This document shows positions 35,704-47,179 of a stretch of DNA of 64,000 nucleotides, piece after piece. A program made the translations under genes and the position numbers. The DNA is from Caballeronia sordidicola (lineage in GTDB: Bacteria > Pseudomonadota > Gammaproteobacteria > Burkholderiales > Burkholderiaceae). The stretch lies in NCBI RefSeq assembly GCF_000729995.1, contig NZ_JNFG01000009.1:1-64000 (forward strand). The letters run 5' to 3'. The first letter of the stretch is position 1, and every line of letters begins with the position of its first letter. A model generated the notes under the pieces. That model searched no databases and was not told the DNA's origin. It saw only the letters and a list, made by a program, of their open reading frames with translations.

Positions 35704-36849
35704 TTACAGCTTGACCATGTCCAGCAGGGTCTTCCTGCCACCCTTGTAGTCGTACATCGAAATCACACCGTGCTGGAGGTCCCCGTGCGGATCGAATGTC
35801 GTTTCGCCAATCACGCCGTGGTACTTGGTGCTCGGCATGACTGCCAGTATCTTTGCCGGATCGGTAGAGTCAGCGCGTTTCATGGCATCTACGACGATGT
35901 ACACAGCGTCATACGAGAACGGCGCGACGATCTGGACGGGCAAACCGAAGCGTTTCTGATACTTGGCCGAGAACACTTCGCCTCCTACCATCTTCTCGAG
36001 CGCCACTCCACCTGCGGAGCAGACGATGTTGTCGCTTGCGTCGCCAGCCAAGTCGGCTAACTTTTCGGTACACAGTCCGTCACCGCCCAGCACCTTGGCG
36101 CGAAGACCGAGTTGCTTGGCCTGCTTCGTGAACGGGCCGCCGGTGGCGTCCATGCCGCCGTACATGATCGCGTCAGGATTTTCGCCCTTGATCTTCGTCA
36201 GAATGGCGCGAAAATCCACGGCGTGGTCGTTGGTTGCATCGTGCGAGACCACGTTCAGGCCGAGTGACTTCGCCGTCTTTTCGAATTCGTTTGCGAGACC
36301 TTGGCCATAGGCCGTCGAGTCGTCGACAATCGCGACGTTCTTTACCTTCAGCGTCTTGGCCGCGAAGTTCGCCAATGCCGGGCCTTGCTGTGCATCGGTT
36401 GCGATAACGCGGTACGCTGTCTTGAAGCCTTGTAGCGTGTAGGCCGGATTCGTCGCGCCCGGTGAAATCTGAACGATGCCCGAATCGCTATAGATCTTCG
36501 ATGCCGGGATCGAGGCGCCGGACGTCAAGTGACCGACTACGGCGACAACATGGTCGTCGACCAGAGTTTGCGCCACCTGAGTCGCTGTACGCGGGTCACC
36601 CGCATCGTCCTGTGCGTCGAGTTCGAGCGTGACTTGCTGGCCGCCGATTTTTAGTCCTTTCGCGTTGATTTCTTCCATGGCCAGGCGCGCGCCGTTTTCA
36701 CTATCCTTGCCCAAGTGCGCGATGCCACCGGTCAACGGTGCGACGTGACCGATCTTGACTACCTCATCGGCGCTGGCGCTCGTTGCCATCGAAATGAACC
36801 ACAGCGCTGCGGCGCTGAAAGTCAACAACCTTTGAGGCTTGATGTTCAT
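35704..36849 (-). CDS. Branched-chain amino-acid ABC transporter substrate-binding protein (LivJ-like)
   Basis: This 381-aa periplasmic binding protein has a signal peptide ending in SASADE and the LivJ/LivK signature VVKIGHVAPLTGGIAHLGKD, DDAGDPRTATQVAQTLVDD, VAVVGHLTSGASIPASKIY, VAIVDDSTAYGQGLANEFEK and AFSYDAVY-like segments. I start at ATG 36849, with TGGAGAC upstream. No permease or ATPase gene is near, so it is an orphan. It may use a Liv transporter elsewhere or serve the amine/hydantoin cluster downstream. Confidence 0.9.
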   Translation of the reverse strand: MNIKPQRLLTFSAAALWFISMATSASADEVVKIGHVAPLTGGIAHLGKDSENGARLAMEEINAKGLKIGGQQVTLELDAQDDAGDPRTATQVAQTLVDDHVVAVVGHLTSGASIPASKIYSDSGIVQISPGATNPAYTLQGFKTAYRVIATDAQQGPALANFAAKTLKVKNVAIVDDSTAYGQGLANEFEKTAKSLGLNVVSHDATNDHAVDFRAILTKIKGENPDAIMYGGMDATGGPFTKQAKQLGLRAKVLGGDGLCTEKLADLAGDASDNIVCSAGGVALEKMVGGEVFSAKYQKRFGLPVQIVAPFSYDAVYIVVDAMKRADSTDPAKILAVMPSTKYHGVIGETTFDPHGDLQHGVISMYDYKGGRKTLLDMVKL

Positions 36850-36955
36850 GTAAGTCTCCAAACGAGTTAGTAATACTAAGTTAATAGTTAATTTAAAAAT
36901 GAATTGCTTCGCAAACGAGAATCATCGACCTCGCAAGGATGTCGAAATCCCGATT

Positions 36956-37609
36956 TCAGGGAAGTTCGATACCCTCGCGTTTCAACGCGCGCCTTACCGC
37001 TGCGCGCTTGCCCATCTGTAGAGCATGCTGGGTCCAGCACGGAAAGTCTGTCGGCATGTCATATTTGAGCTTGTCGGCCCGCCCCCAGATCCAGAATGTA
37101 AAGAGGCTGGCATCAGCAACTGAGTAATGCTCGCCTGCGGCCCATTCGAAGGGCGATGCCGCAAGTTTCCTTTCGACCTGCTCCCACACTTGACGGGTGC
37201 TCGCTCTACCTTGCTCGGATACTTCCTGCTTCGCGTGAGCGCTGTGTGCATAACGCTCGGGTCGACGCATGTGCGCAAATGCTTCGTGCAATCCCGATGA
37301 GCACCAGGCAAGCCATTCAGCACACCTCGCTTCCTCGCGGGGATCGTCGGGCCACAATTTCGCGTCGGGGTACCGTCGCGCGATATACAACAGCACCGCG
37401 GGACACTCGGTCACGACGAAACCATCGTCTATCAATGTGGGGACGCGTCCTTTCGGGTTGATCGCAAGATACTCATTCGCGCGTTGTGCACCGGCTGCGA
37501 GCGACACGAGGCACGGCTCGAATGCTTGGCCCGCCTCTTCCAGCGCAATATGCGGCGCCAGAGAACATGCCTGCGGGGAATAAAACAGTTTTGGAACAGA
37601 TACGTTCAC
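36956..37609 (-). CDS. Glutathione S-transferase (beta class-like)
   Basis: This 217-aa protein has the N-terminal thioredoxin-like domain: KLFYSPQACSLAPHIALEEA with Cys at about position 15, the beta-class catalytic position, and NPKGRVPTLIDDGFVVTECP with the cis-Pro loop. A helical C-terminal domain (YSVADASLFTFWIWG) follows. GSTs often aid aromatic or halogenated-compound catabolism. It lies between the LivJ-like gene and the RidA genes on the same strand, with about 140 bases on the upstream side. Confidence 0.9.
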   Translation of the reverse strand: MNVSVPKLFYSPQACSLAPHIALEEAGQAFEPCLVSLAAGAQRANEYLAINPKGRVPTLIDDGFVVTECPAVLLYIARRYPDAKLWPDDPREEARCAEWLAWCSSGLHEAFAHMRRPERYAHSAHAKQEVSEQGRASTRQVWEQVERKLAASPFEWAAGEHYSVADASLFTFWIWGRADKLKYDMPTDFPCWTQHALQMGKRAAVRRALKREGIELP

Positions 37610-37748
37610 GCTGACAGCTCCATAACATGCAATGCAGAAGTAGCAACCGAATCAATCTTTCAAGTGCGCCGCGCCGCTGATCGTGAGGTGGTCCGTACAA
37701 TGCGTGGCTTAAGCCGCCTGTATGCCTCGTGATCTCCGGTTGGCATTG

Positions 37749-38129
37749 TCAACGGTCCACGACAGCGATTCCGTCGATCTCGATCAGCACGCCAGGCGCA
37801 AGCCTTGCCACTTCAACGGCGGTGCTGGCTGGCATTGGCGGTTTCAGGAAGCGGCTGCGCGCTTCCCTTACGTCGGACATCGCACCGAGATCGGTGACGT
37901 GAATCGTCAGCTTGACGATGTCGGTGAGCGACGCGGCCGCCGCTTCAAGCGTCAGTTTCAGATTCTCGAACGCTTGTGCGGTCTGCGCGGCCATACCGCC
38001 GGACACAACCTCGCCGTTTGAATTGCGGCCGACATGGCCCGCCAGATAAATCACGTTGCCGGCCTTGACCGCGTGCGAGTAGGTCGGCGCGGGGTGGACG
38101 CCGTGCGGGACAATGAATTCTCTCGTCAT
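37749..38129 (-). CDS. RidA/YjgF-family protein lacking the catalytic arginine
   Basis: This 126-aa protein has the Rid fold: APTYSHAVKAGNVIYLAGHV, FENLKLTLEAAAASLTDIVK and the C-terminal VEVARLAPGVLIEIDGIAVV. In RidA proteins that deaminate imines an Arg occurs in the PARxxV motif; here the corresponding stretch reads PMPASTAVEVARL, with Ser-Thr in its place. It probably belongs to a Rid subfamily without enamine/imine deaminase activity. A second Rid gene follows on the same strand 32 bases away. Confidence 0.85.
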   Translation of the reverse strand: MTREFIVPHGVHPAPTYSHAVKAGNVIYLAGHVGRNSNGEVVSGGMAAQTAQAFENLKLTLEAAAASLTDIVKLTIHVTDLGAMSDVREARSRFLKPPMPASTAVEVARLAPGVLIEIDGIAVVDR

Positions 38130-38160
38130 GATGGCTCCTGGTGAGCGCTTGGGTAGATGC

Positions 38161-38508
38161 TTAAGCTGCTGCTACGACGATCAATTCGACCGATAGCCCT
38201 TTCGATGCGAGCTGTGCCTGCAACGTCGAGCGTGCAGGCGCGTGCTCCTTAGCGACCCACTGGTCCCATACCGCATTGACGTTGTCGTAATCGGCCAGAT
38301 CGGTCAGGATCAGTGTGGTGCTGAGGATGCGGGTCTTGTCGGTGCCGGCCTCGGCCAGCAACGCATCGACTTTCTGCAGGACCTCCATCATTTGCTCTGC
38401 GGCGGGCTTGCCCGCAGTTCCAACCTGGCCTGTGAGCCATACCGTGCCCTGATGGACGACGCCCATGTGTATGCGTTTGCGAAAGTCGAAGCGATGGATG
38501 TCGTTCAT
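38161..38508 (-). CDS. RidA/YjgF-family protein
   Basis: This 115-aa Rid protein (HMGVVHQGTVWLTGQVGTAG, VDALLAEAGTDKTRILSTTL, HAPARSTLQAQLASKGLSVE) keeps the arginine of the PARST motif and so may deaminate reactive enamine or imine intermediates. I start at ATG 38508, with AGAGGAAA upstream. Together with the neighbour lacking this Arg it forms a paired set at the end of the amine-catabolism operon, after the FAD oxidase that would produce imines. Confidence 0.88.
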   Translation of the reverse strand: MNDIHRFDFRKRIHMGVVHQGTVWLTGQVGTAGKPAAEQMMEVLQKVDALLAEAGTDKTRILSTTLILTDLADYDNVNAVWDQWVAKEHAPARSTLQAQLASKGLSVELIVVAAA

Positions 38509-38598
38509 ATCTGTTTTCCTCTGTTGATACATGTGTCGCCCGGAAAATCCCGGGTAGGTTCATGGAGTGGTGATTCAATAAGTCTTGCGCCTACGTGG

Positions 38599-41183
<2,585 letters not shown>

Positions 41184-42122
41184 TCAGACTGCGCGGATCG
41201 GGTTGCTCAGGCGGCCGAGGCCGGCGATGCTCGCGTCGATCGTGCCGCCGAAGCGGCGCAGGTCGATGGTCGACATCTTCCAGGGTTCGACTGCGGGCAC
41301 GGTGCCGATCGAAAGGATGTCGCCTACTTCAAGCGTATGCGCAGCGGACAGATATTCGATCAGCTCAGGAATGCGGTACACCACATCCGAAGAATCACCT
41401 TGCTGCACGAGCTCGCCGTTCAAATGCGCGTCGAGGGCGAGGTTGTGCGGATCGGGCACCTCGTCCGCCGTAACGAGGAACGGCCCCATCGGCGAAAACG
41501 TATCGAAGTTCTTCCAGCGACCCGGATACGTCAGTCGCTCCTCGCTGCCATCCTTGCGACGAAGGTTGATCCATTCCGATTTTGCACGCAGGTCGTGAGC
41601 GGTCAGATCGTTGTGCACCGTATAACCAAAAATGTGGCGGTGGGCGTCCGCGGCGGCGATATGCTTACCGCCGCGCCCGATCACCAGCGCAAGCTCGACT
41701 TCGGGACCCACCGAGCCAATATCAGGAATTTCTATCGGATCGTAGGGCCCTGTAATGCAGGTTCGAAGCTTGATGAAGTATTGAGGGCGCGGATTGTCAG
41801 GCTTGATGGAACGTTCGAAGTTGGCCTTGCCATTGATTGCGATAGCAAAGAACTTGGGCGGTTCGGTGACAGGCGCACGCAAATGAATCTGGTCAGGCGA
41901 GCGGGCGCCGAGTTGTAGCGCGGCAGCTTCATCAAGCCCGTCGATCCGTGAACGCAAGTCAGCCAGGTCGATTGCACCGTCATGCGCGAGCGCGATGAAA
42001 TCGACCATCGAGGCGACCGGGCGGTCGAGCAATACAGCGACGTCTACGATCTGACCCGATGCAAGCTGGACGCCGACCCTGCAACGGGTATTGCCGGGGG
42101 TATCGAATTGACAAAAACGCAT
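41184..42122 (-). CDS. Fumarylacetoacetate hydrolase-family protein
   Basis: This 312-aa FAH protein has PPKFFAIAINGKANFERSIK, the metal-binding VGPEVELALVIGRGGKHIAA, FGYTVHNDLTAHDLRAKSEW, GELVQQGDSSDVVYRIPELI and VGDILSIGTVPAVEPWKM at the C-terminus. In the usual FAH motif ITGTPSG follows; here it is replaced by SIGTVPA, so the active site may differ. It lies between the aminotransferase and the oxoprolinase genes, all on one strand with 21-23 base gaps. Confidence 0.87.
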   Translation of the reverse strand: MRFCQFDTPGNTRCRVGVQLASGQIVDVAVLLDRPVASMVDFIALAHDGAIDLADLRSRIDGLDEAAALQLGARSPDQIHLRAPVTEPPKFFAIAINGKANFERSIKPDNPRPQYFIKLRTCITGPYDPIEIPDIGSVGPEVELALVIGRGGKHIAAADAHRHIFGYTVHNDLTAHDLRAKSEWINLRRKDGSEERLTYPGRWKNFDTFSPMGPFLVTADEVPDPHNLALDAHLNGELVQQGDSSDVVYRIPELIEYLSAAHTLEVGDILSIGTVPAVEPWKMSTIDLRRFGGTIDASIAGLGRLSNPIRAV

Positions 42123-42145
42123 AGAATATCCTTTAGTTATGCAGA

Positions 42146-43831
42146 TCAGGCGGCGCGCACCAGCTCGCCGTGAGCATTACGGCTGACGCCGTATGCGGTG
42201 ACCGCGGCGTCCCACGTGATCAGGCTGCGTTGCAGATCCGCTTCGATGAGCGCGAGCGGACGTTGCGATGGTGCGCCGAATCCTCCGCCGCCGGGCATGT
42301 CCAGAATGACGCGCTCGCCGGCCGGGATCACCTGACGTCCCTTCGGTTGCAGATGCTTGCCTGACGAAAGCCGCAGCACACCGTTCGCTCCATCGCCGCC
42401 GGCATCGCGTCCGCGCGGTGCATTGTTGATGCGGTCAAAGGTCGCGAGAATGGCGAATGGTGCGTCCTCGCGGCTGCCCACCACCATTGTTTGACCGAGG
42501 CCGCCGCGGTACTGGCCTATGCCGCCGGAGTCCTGCCGCAGTTCCTTCTTCCAGATCACAAGCGGCGTGATGGCTTCGGTGACTTCCACCGGGATGTTTT
42601 TGACGCCGCTGGGGAAGGGCGTTGCCGATAACCCGTCGCACGACGAACGCGCTCCCATGCCGCCGCTATGCAAGCTCATCATCATGAAGCTCGTTTGGAC
42701 GCCGGAAGATACCGGCGTTAGCCCATGGCCCGCGCCCGCTTTGACGCCCCATAGCGAACCCGCACCTTCGGCCGGCGCACGTCCCGGCAGCAGAGCATGC
42801 ATGCAACCGAACACGACGTCGGGGACCAGATGGCCGACCACGCTTCGCACCGCGACCGCGCACGGGAACGGCGCATTGACGATGGTGTTTTCCGGGGCAG
42901 TCACCACGATCATGTCAAGCGAAGCCGAGTTGTTCGGCACTTTGGGGGCAACTACGCACTTCACCGCGAACGAGGCATACGCCGCCGTGTAGCAAAGCGG
43001 GCAGTTGATGCCAAAGTCTGACACCGGCGAGGTGCCGTCGAAATCGACAACAATGCGCTCATCTTCAATGCTTACACTGCACGCGAGGTCGACCGGTTTG
43101 TCGAAGCCGTCGGTGCGCATGGTGTTGCTCGCGCGTGCCTTGGGCAGCGGGGCGAAAGCATCGAGCATCGCCTGGCGCGTGTTTTCAAAGATGTACTCCC
43201 GCACCGCGTCCAGGCCATCAATTTTGTACTCGTTCATCAAGCCGGCAAGCGACTTCACCGCGTTGCCATTACACGCCGCAAGCGCATACATGTCGCCGAC
43301 TACCTGAGTACTTTCGCGTACGTTGTTACGCACGATCTCGATCAGCCATTCGTTGGTCTTGCCCTGGTCGGCAAAGCGCATGATCGGCAGACGCAACCCT
43401 TCATGGTAGACGCTGCGGCCTTCGGGCGAGAACCCGACCCCGCCGATATCGACCACATGGCTGGTACACGCGAAAAACGCGACGACCTTGCCGTTCAGGA
43501 ACGTAGGCGTGACGAAAGTGAAGTCGTGGAGATGGCCGGTTCCTTGCCACGGATCATTGGTGAGGAACACGTCGCCCTCGCGCATCTCGGTGACCGGGAA
43601 GCGTTTGACGAAGTGCGGCACCGCCATTGCCATCGAGTTGATGTGACCCGGCGTACCGGTAACGGCCTGAGCGAGCATCCGGCCTTCGGCATCAAATACG
43701 CCAGCTGATACATCGCCGCCTTCGCGGGTAGATACGCTGAATGCCGTGCGGATCAGCGTCTGCGCCTGTTCTTCAACAATGGCGAGCAGGCGGGTCCACA
43801 TCACCTGGAGATGGATCAGATCAGACTTCAT
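42146..43831 (-). CDS. Hydantoinase B/5-oxoprolinase B-type subunit
   Basis: This 561-aa protein is the HyuB subunit: MWTRLLAIVEEQAQTLIRTA, SVSTREGGDVSAGVFDAEGR, FLTNDPWQGTGHLHDFTFVT, SHVVDIGGVGFSPEGRSVYH, GGAGQYRGGLGQ-like IGQYRGGLGQTMVV and a C-terminal DMPGGGGFGAPSQR. It works with HyuA as an ATP-dependent enzyme that opens hydantoins, 5-oxoproline or related lactams. It follows hyuA with a single intervening base. Confidence 0.93.
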   Translation of the reverse strand: MKSDLIHLQVMWTRLLAIVEEQAQTLIRTAFSVSTREGGDVSAGVFDAEGRMLAQAVTGTPGHINSMAMAVPHFVKRFPVTEMREGDVFLTNDPWQGTGHLHDFTFVTPTFLNGKVVAFFACTSHVVDIGGVGFSPEGRSVYHEGLRLPIMRFADQGKTNEWLIEIVRNNVRESTQVVGDMYALAACNGNAVKSLAGLMNEYKIDGLDAVREYIFENTRQAMLDAFAPLPKARASNTMRTDGFDKPVDLACSVSIEDERIVVDFDGTSPVSDFGINCPLCYTAAYASFAVKCVVAPKVPNNSASLDMIVVTAPENTIVNAPFPCAVAVRSVVGHLVPDVVFGCMHALLPGRAPAEGAGSLWGVKAGAGHGLTPVSSGVQTSFMMMSLHSGGMGARSSCDGLSATPFPSGVKNIPVEVTEAITPLVIWKKELRQDSGGIGQYRGGLGQTMVVGSREDAPFAILATFDRINNAPRGRDAGGDGANGVLRLSSGKHLQPKGRQVIPAGERVILDMPGGGGFGAPSQRPLALIEADLQRSLITWDAAVTAYGVSRNAHGELVRAA

Positions 43832-43832
43832 A

Positions 43833-45899
43833 TCAGAGTTTCCTTTCGAGCTGGATGTAACCGGATTGCAGGATCAGCGCGTCGAAGTTGCGCCCGACGA
43901 GCGTTGAGGTTTCGTCCTCTACGATGACCGCCGGACCAACGACCACCATGCCGGGCGCGAGCGCGCCGCGCAGGTGAATGCCGTGAACAAGGTCGCGCAT
44001 CAGTTCGGGATCGAAGATGTCGCGTTGTTGCGAAGGCATCGCGGGCTGACCGCGGTTCGTTGCATCCCAACGCGGCGGAGGTGCCACGGGAATTTGCGCG
44101 GCGAGACTCCACGTCATGACTTCGACGCCGAGGTTCGGAATGGTGCGGCCGAAAAGCGCTTCGTAACGCGTGGCGAACAGCTCCTCCATCATGGTTTTGT
44201 CGTTGTGCGTGAGGGCGCGTGCTGGCAACGCAACGTCGATCTCGTGTCCCTGACCCCGGTAGCGCATGTAAGCAACGCGCTGCTCTTCAATCGCACCGTT
44301 GTTGCTGGCACGGCGGATCGCGGATTCGGCCTCCGCGCTCATCGATGCAAACAGTTCGTTCACCGCGGTCGGATCAAATTCGTCCAGATTTACATAGCGA
44401 GAACGCGTCACGTGATAGCCGACAGGCGCCTGCAGAAAGCCGATGGCGGAGCCCACGCCGGCGCCGGTTGGAATGATGACCTTGCGGATTCCGCACTTGT
44501 CCGCGAGGCGGGCTGCGTGCAGCGGTGCGGCGCCGCCGAACGCGATCATCGTGCGATCCGATAAATTCTTGCCCCATTCGATTGCATGCACGCGCGCCGC
44601 GTTCGCCATGTTTTCATCGACGATCTCGGAGATGCCGGCCGCTGCGGCTTTCTCATCGATGCCCAGGCGTTTGCCCACGCGTTCGTACAAGACGGTCGCT
44701 GCGGCGTCGGTATCGAGACGGATCTGGCCGCCCGCGAAACGCTCAGGATCAAGCCGTCCGAGCACCAGATCCGCGTCGGTGACGGTCGCCTGGCTGCCAC
44801 CGCGGCCGTAACATGCCGGGCCGGGCGAGGACGAGGCGCTTTCGGGACCGACCGTGATCCGGCGCATTTCATCGACGCCGGCAATCGAACCGCCGCCTGC
44901 GCCAATTTCCACCATTTCGATCACCGGGATCCGCAGCGGATAGCCGCTGCCTTTGAGAAAGCGATACGCACGGGCGACTTCGAATGTGCGTGAGTGCAAC
45001 GGCTCGTGATCGTCGACCAGGCATATCTTCGCCGTCGTCCCACCCATGTCGAAGGACACGACACGATCTTCGTTGAGTTCCTTTGCGAGGTTGCTCGCGA
45101 GCACTGCGCCGCCGGCGGGGCCTGATTCCACGAGCCTGATCGGAAACTCGCAGGCGGTCTGCAGGGTGGTCATCGAACCGCTAGACGTGATCATCAGGAG
45201 TCCGCACTTGAAGCCGCGCTCTGCCAGATCGCGCTCCAGCCGCTGCAAATAGCCCTCCATCTGCGGTCGGACATAGGCGTTCGCAACCGTTGTCGACACC
45301 CGGTCGTACTCCCTGATTTCCGGGCTGACCTGACTTGACATCGACACGGGCACGCCCGGTAGCCATTGGACGAGCGCTGCAACTGCGCGCTGCTCATGCG
45401 CGGCATTCGCGTAGCTGTGCAGGAAACACACTGCGACAGCTTCAATACCTGCATCCTTCATCTGAGCGGCGACCTGCTTGAGCGCGGCCTCATCGAGATC
45501 GATCAGCACGCTGCCGTCTGCCGCAAGGCGCTCTTCGACGCCCCACCGATGCTCGCGCGGCACCAGCGGCTCGGGCCGGACCATGTAGATATCGGACTGT
45601 TCGAAACGATGTTCATAGGCAATTTCGAGCGAATCGCGAAAACCTTCAGTAGTCACGAGGCCGACCCGCGCGCCTTTGCGCTCGATGATCGCGTTGGTTG
45701 CGAGCGTGGTGCCGTGGACGATTGCATCGACTTCGCCAGGCTTGACGCCCGCTTTCGCGAGCACGGCGAGCGCACCTTCCATGAATCCTTGTTCGGGCTC
45801 GCTCGGGGTGGTGAGTACTTTGGTTGTGTGGCGGACTCCGGCTACGTCCAGAACCACGTCGGTAAATGTGCCACCTATGTCTACAGCCAGTCGAATCAC
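43833..45899 (-). CDS. Hydantoinase A/5-oxoprolinase A-type subunit
   Basis: This 688-aa protein begins MIRLAVDIGGTFTDVVLD, the ASKHA-type ATP site of HyuA. It continues with IVHGTTLATNAIIERKGAR, RVVSFDMGGTTAKICLVDD, EIGAGGGSIAGVDEMRRITV, ACYGRGGSQATVTDADLVLG and MIAFGGAAPLHAARLADKC. I start at GTG 45899 with AAGGAGAAA upstream. The family includes N-methylhydantoinase, caprolactamase and acetone carboxylase, so the substrate is a lactam, hydantoin or ketone. It is the first gene of the operon that runs down to the Rid genes. Confidence 0.93.
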   Translation of the reverse strand: MIRLAVDIGGTFTDVVLDVAGVRHTTKVLTTPSEPEQGFMEGALAVLAKAGVKPGEVDAIVHGTTLATNAIIERKGARVGLVTTEGFRDSLEIAYEHRFEQSDIYMVRPEPLVPREHRWGVEERLAADGSVLIDLDEAALKQVAAQMKDAGIEAVAVCFLHSYANAAHEQRAVAALVQWLPGVPVSMSSQVSPEIREYDRVSTTVANAYVRPQMEGYLQRLERDLAERGFKCGLLMITSSGSMTTLQTACEFPIRLVESGPAGGAVLASNLAKELNEDRVVSFDMGGTTAKICLVDDHEPLHSRTFEVARAYRFLKGSGYPLRIPVIEMVEIGAGGGSIAGVDEMRRITVGPESASSSPGPACYGRGGSQATVTDADLVLGRLDPERFAGGQIRLDTDAAATVLYERVGKRLGIDEKAAAAGISEIVDENMANAARVHAIEWGKNLSDRTMIAFGGAAPLHAARLADKCGIRKVIIPTGAGVGSAIGFLQAPVGYHVTRSRYVNLDEFDPTAVNELFASMSAEAESAIRRASNNGAIEEQRVAYMRYRGQGHEIDVALPARALTHNDKTMMEELFATRYEALFGRTIPNLGVEVMTWSLAAQIPVAPPPRWDATNRGQPAMPSQQRDIFDPELMRDLVHGIHLRGALAPGMVVVGPAVIVEDETSTLVGRNFDALILQSGYIQLERKL

Positions 45900-46050
45900 A
45901 ACTTTCTCCTTCGTGATCCAGAAACCGCGCAAGGTACTCCTGCGAAATGGTTCCTGTGTTGATGTATCGATATATAGTTCCTTGGTTCGAATAGTAGGTC
46001 AACATTTTTAAAAAGAATATTTGGGGTAAATACCGATCTATAGTCCTACT

Positions 46051-46083
46051 ATTTGGACCATACGTTTGTATAATGGTCCAAAT
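46051..46083. promoter_or_regulatory. Perfect 11-bp inverted repeat operator overlapping a TATAAT box
   Basis: ATTTGGACCAT (46051-46061) and ATGGTCCAAAT (46073-46083) are exact reverse complements separated by 11 bases. TATAAT at 46069-46074 on the plus strand lies inside the site, so a bound regulator would block or activate a promoter for the SDR at 46127. It sits in the region between the divergent hyuA operon and the SDR. The IclR regulator at 47180 is the natural candidate, by proximity only. Confidence 0.7.
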
Positions 46084-46126
46084 CCGGTGAAAAGGAGCCG
46101 GCAACTAGCGATCAGGAAAAACTCTT

Positions 46127-46897
46127 ATGGAACGATTCAAAGATAAGGTGGCTCTCGTGACAGGCGCGGCGCAGGGGATCGGCCTCGCGTCGGCACAGCG
46201 GCTCGCGGAAGAAGGCGCGATAGTGATCGGTTCTGATTTGCAGGACTCGGTGATCGACGCAATGCGCGCATTGGGCGGCCTTGGCGTTGTTGCCGACATG
46301 GGCTCGCAGGCAGATATCCAGCGCCTGTTCGACACTGCTATCGAAACGTATGGCCGGATCGACGTTCTTGTGAACAACGTGGCGGTGACAAGCCCGGCAA
46401 GCTTCCTCGACTACCCGCTCGACGAGTTCGAGCGCGTGCTGCGCATCAACCTTGTGTCGGCGTTTTCGGCCTCCCAACGGTTCGCGCGCGAGCTTGTAAA
46501 GCGGGGCTCGGGCGGGGCGATCGTCAACATGTCTTCGATCAACGGTCAGGTCGCGCTACCTAACCAGACTGCCTATGTCACGTCGAAGGGCGGTCTGAAC
46601 CAATTGACCAAGGTGATGGCCATTTCGCTGGCGCAATACAACATTCGCGCGAACGCGATCGGGCCGGGCACGATCCTGACGGAGATGTCGAAGGCGCGGG
46701 TGCTGGCGACCGAGGAATCGCGCAACCGGATCCTGTCGCGCACGCCGCTAGGACGCCCGGGCGAGGTGAGTGAAATTGCGTCGGTGGTCGCGTTCCTCGC
46801 AAGCGAAGATGCTTCGTACATGACCGGGCAGGTGGTGTACGTAGAAGGTGGCCGACTTGCGCTGAACTACGTCGTGGACGTGCCCGCTGCCGCTTGA
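46127..46897 (+). CDS. SDR-family oxidoreductase
   Basis: This 256-aa protein has KVALVTGAAQGIGLASAQRL, VLVNNVAVTSPASFLDYPLD, MSSINGQVALPNQTAYVTSK (catalytic Tyr-Lys), IRANAIGPGTILTEMS and a C-terminal YMTGQVVYVEGG. Asp-Leu (SDLQDS) after beta-2 favours NAD. AGGAAA upstream suits the start. It is the first gene after the inverted-repeat operator and is followed by the IclR gene. It could oxidise an alcohol from the hydantoinase operon substrate. Confidence 0.9.
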   Translation: MERFKDKVALVTGAAQGIGLASAQRLAEEGAIVIGSDLQDSVIDAMRALGGLGVVADMGSQADIQRLFDTAIETYGRIDVLVNNVAVTSPASFLDYPLDEFERVLRINLVSAFSASQRFARELVKRGSGGAIVNMSSINGQVALPNQTAYVTSKGGLNQLTKVMAISLAQYNIRANAIGPGTILTEMSKARVLATEESRNRILSRTPLGRPGEVSEIASVVAFLASEDASYMTGQVVYVEGGRLALNYVVDVPAAA

Positions 46898-47179
46898 AGG
46901 CGATCGGTTATTGATCGGTTATTGACCGGATACTGACGGGCGTCGCGATGGGCGCCATCCGTCAACGACGGTTCTGGACGTGATTGGCCCCGCAAGCTCA
47001 TCGCGTTGCAGGTGACTTTCCGCGTCGGGCACGTCGGGCGGCGCGGGAGAGCGGCGGCGGGTGGGCATCGCGAAAGGGTTTGACGTTATAATTTGCGCCT
47101 GTCCTCGAAGGTAATGCGCCGTGTTTTGTGAGGCCCTTACGGTTTCAAGTTTGTCTCTGGCACTTATGTCTGGCACCTT
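46898..47179. other. Intergenic region with short tandem repeats
   Basis: About 280 bases without a gene. An 11-bp tandem duplication (GATCGGTTATT) occupies 46902-46923, and TCTGGCAC followed by TTATG appears twice in about 47155-47178, just before the IclR start. The latter might be a regulatory repeat. Confidence 0.4.

Noticed and set aside
46902..46923. Tandem GATCGGTTATT repeat as a regulatory array
   Set aside because: Two units directly after a stop codon; more likely replication slippage.
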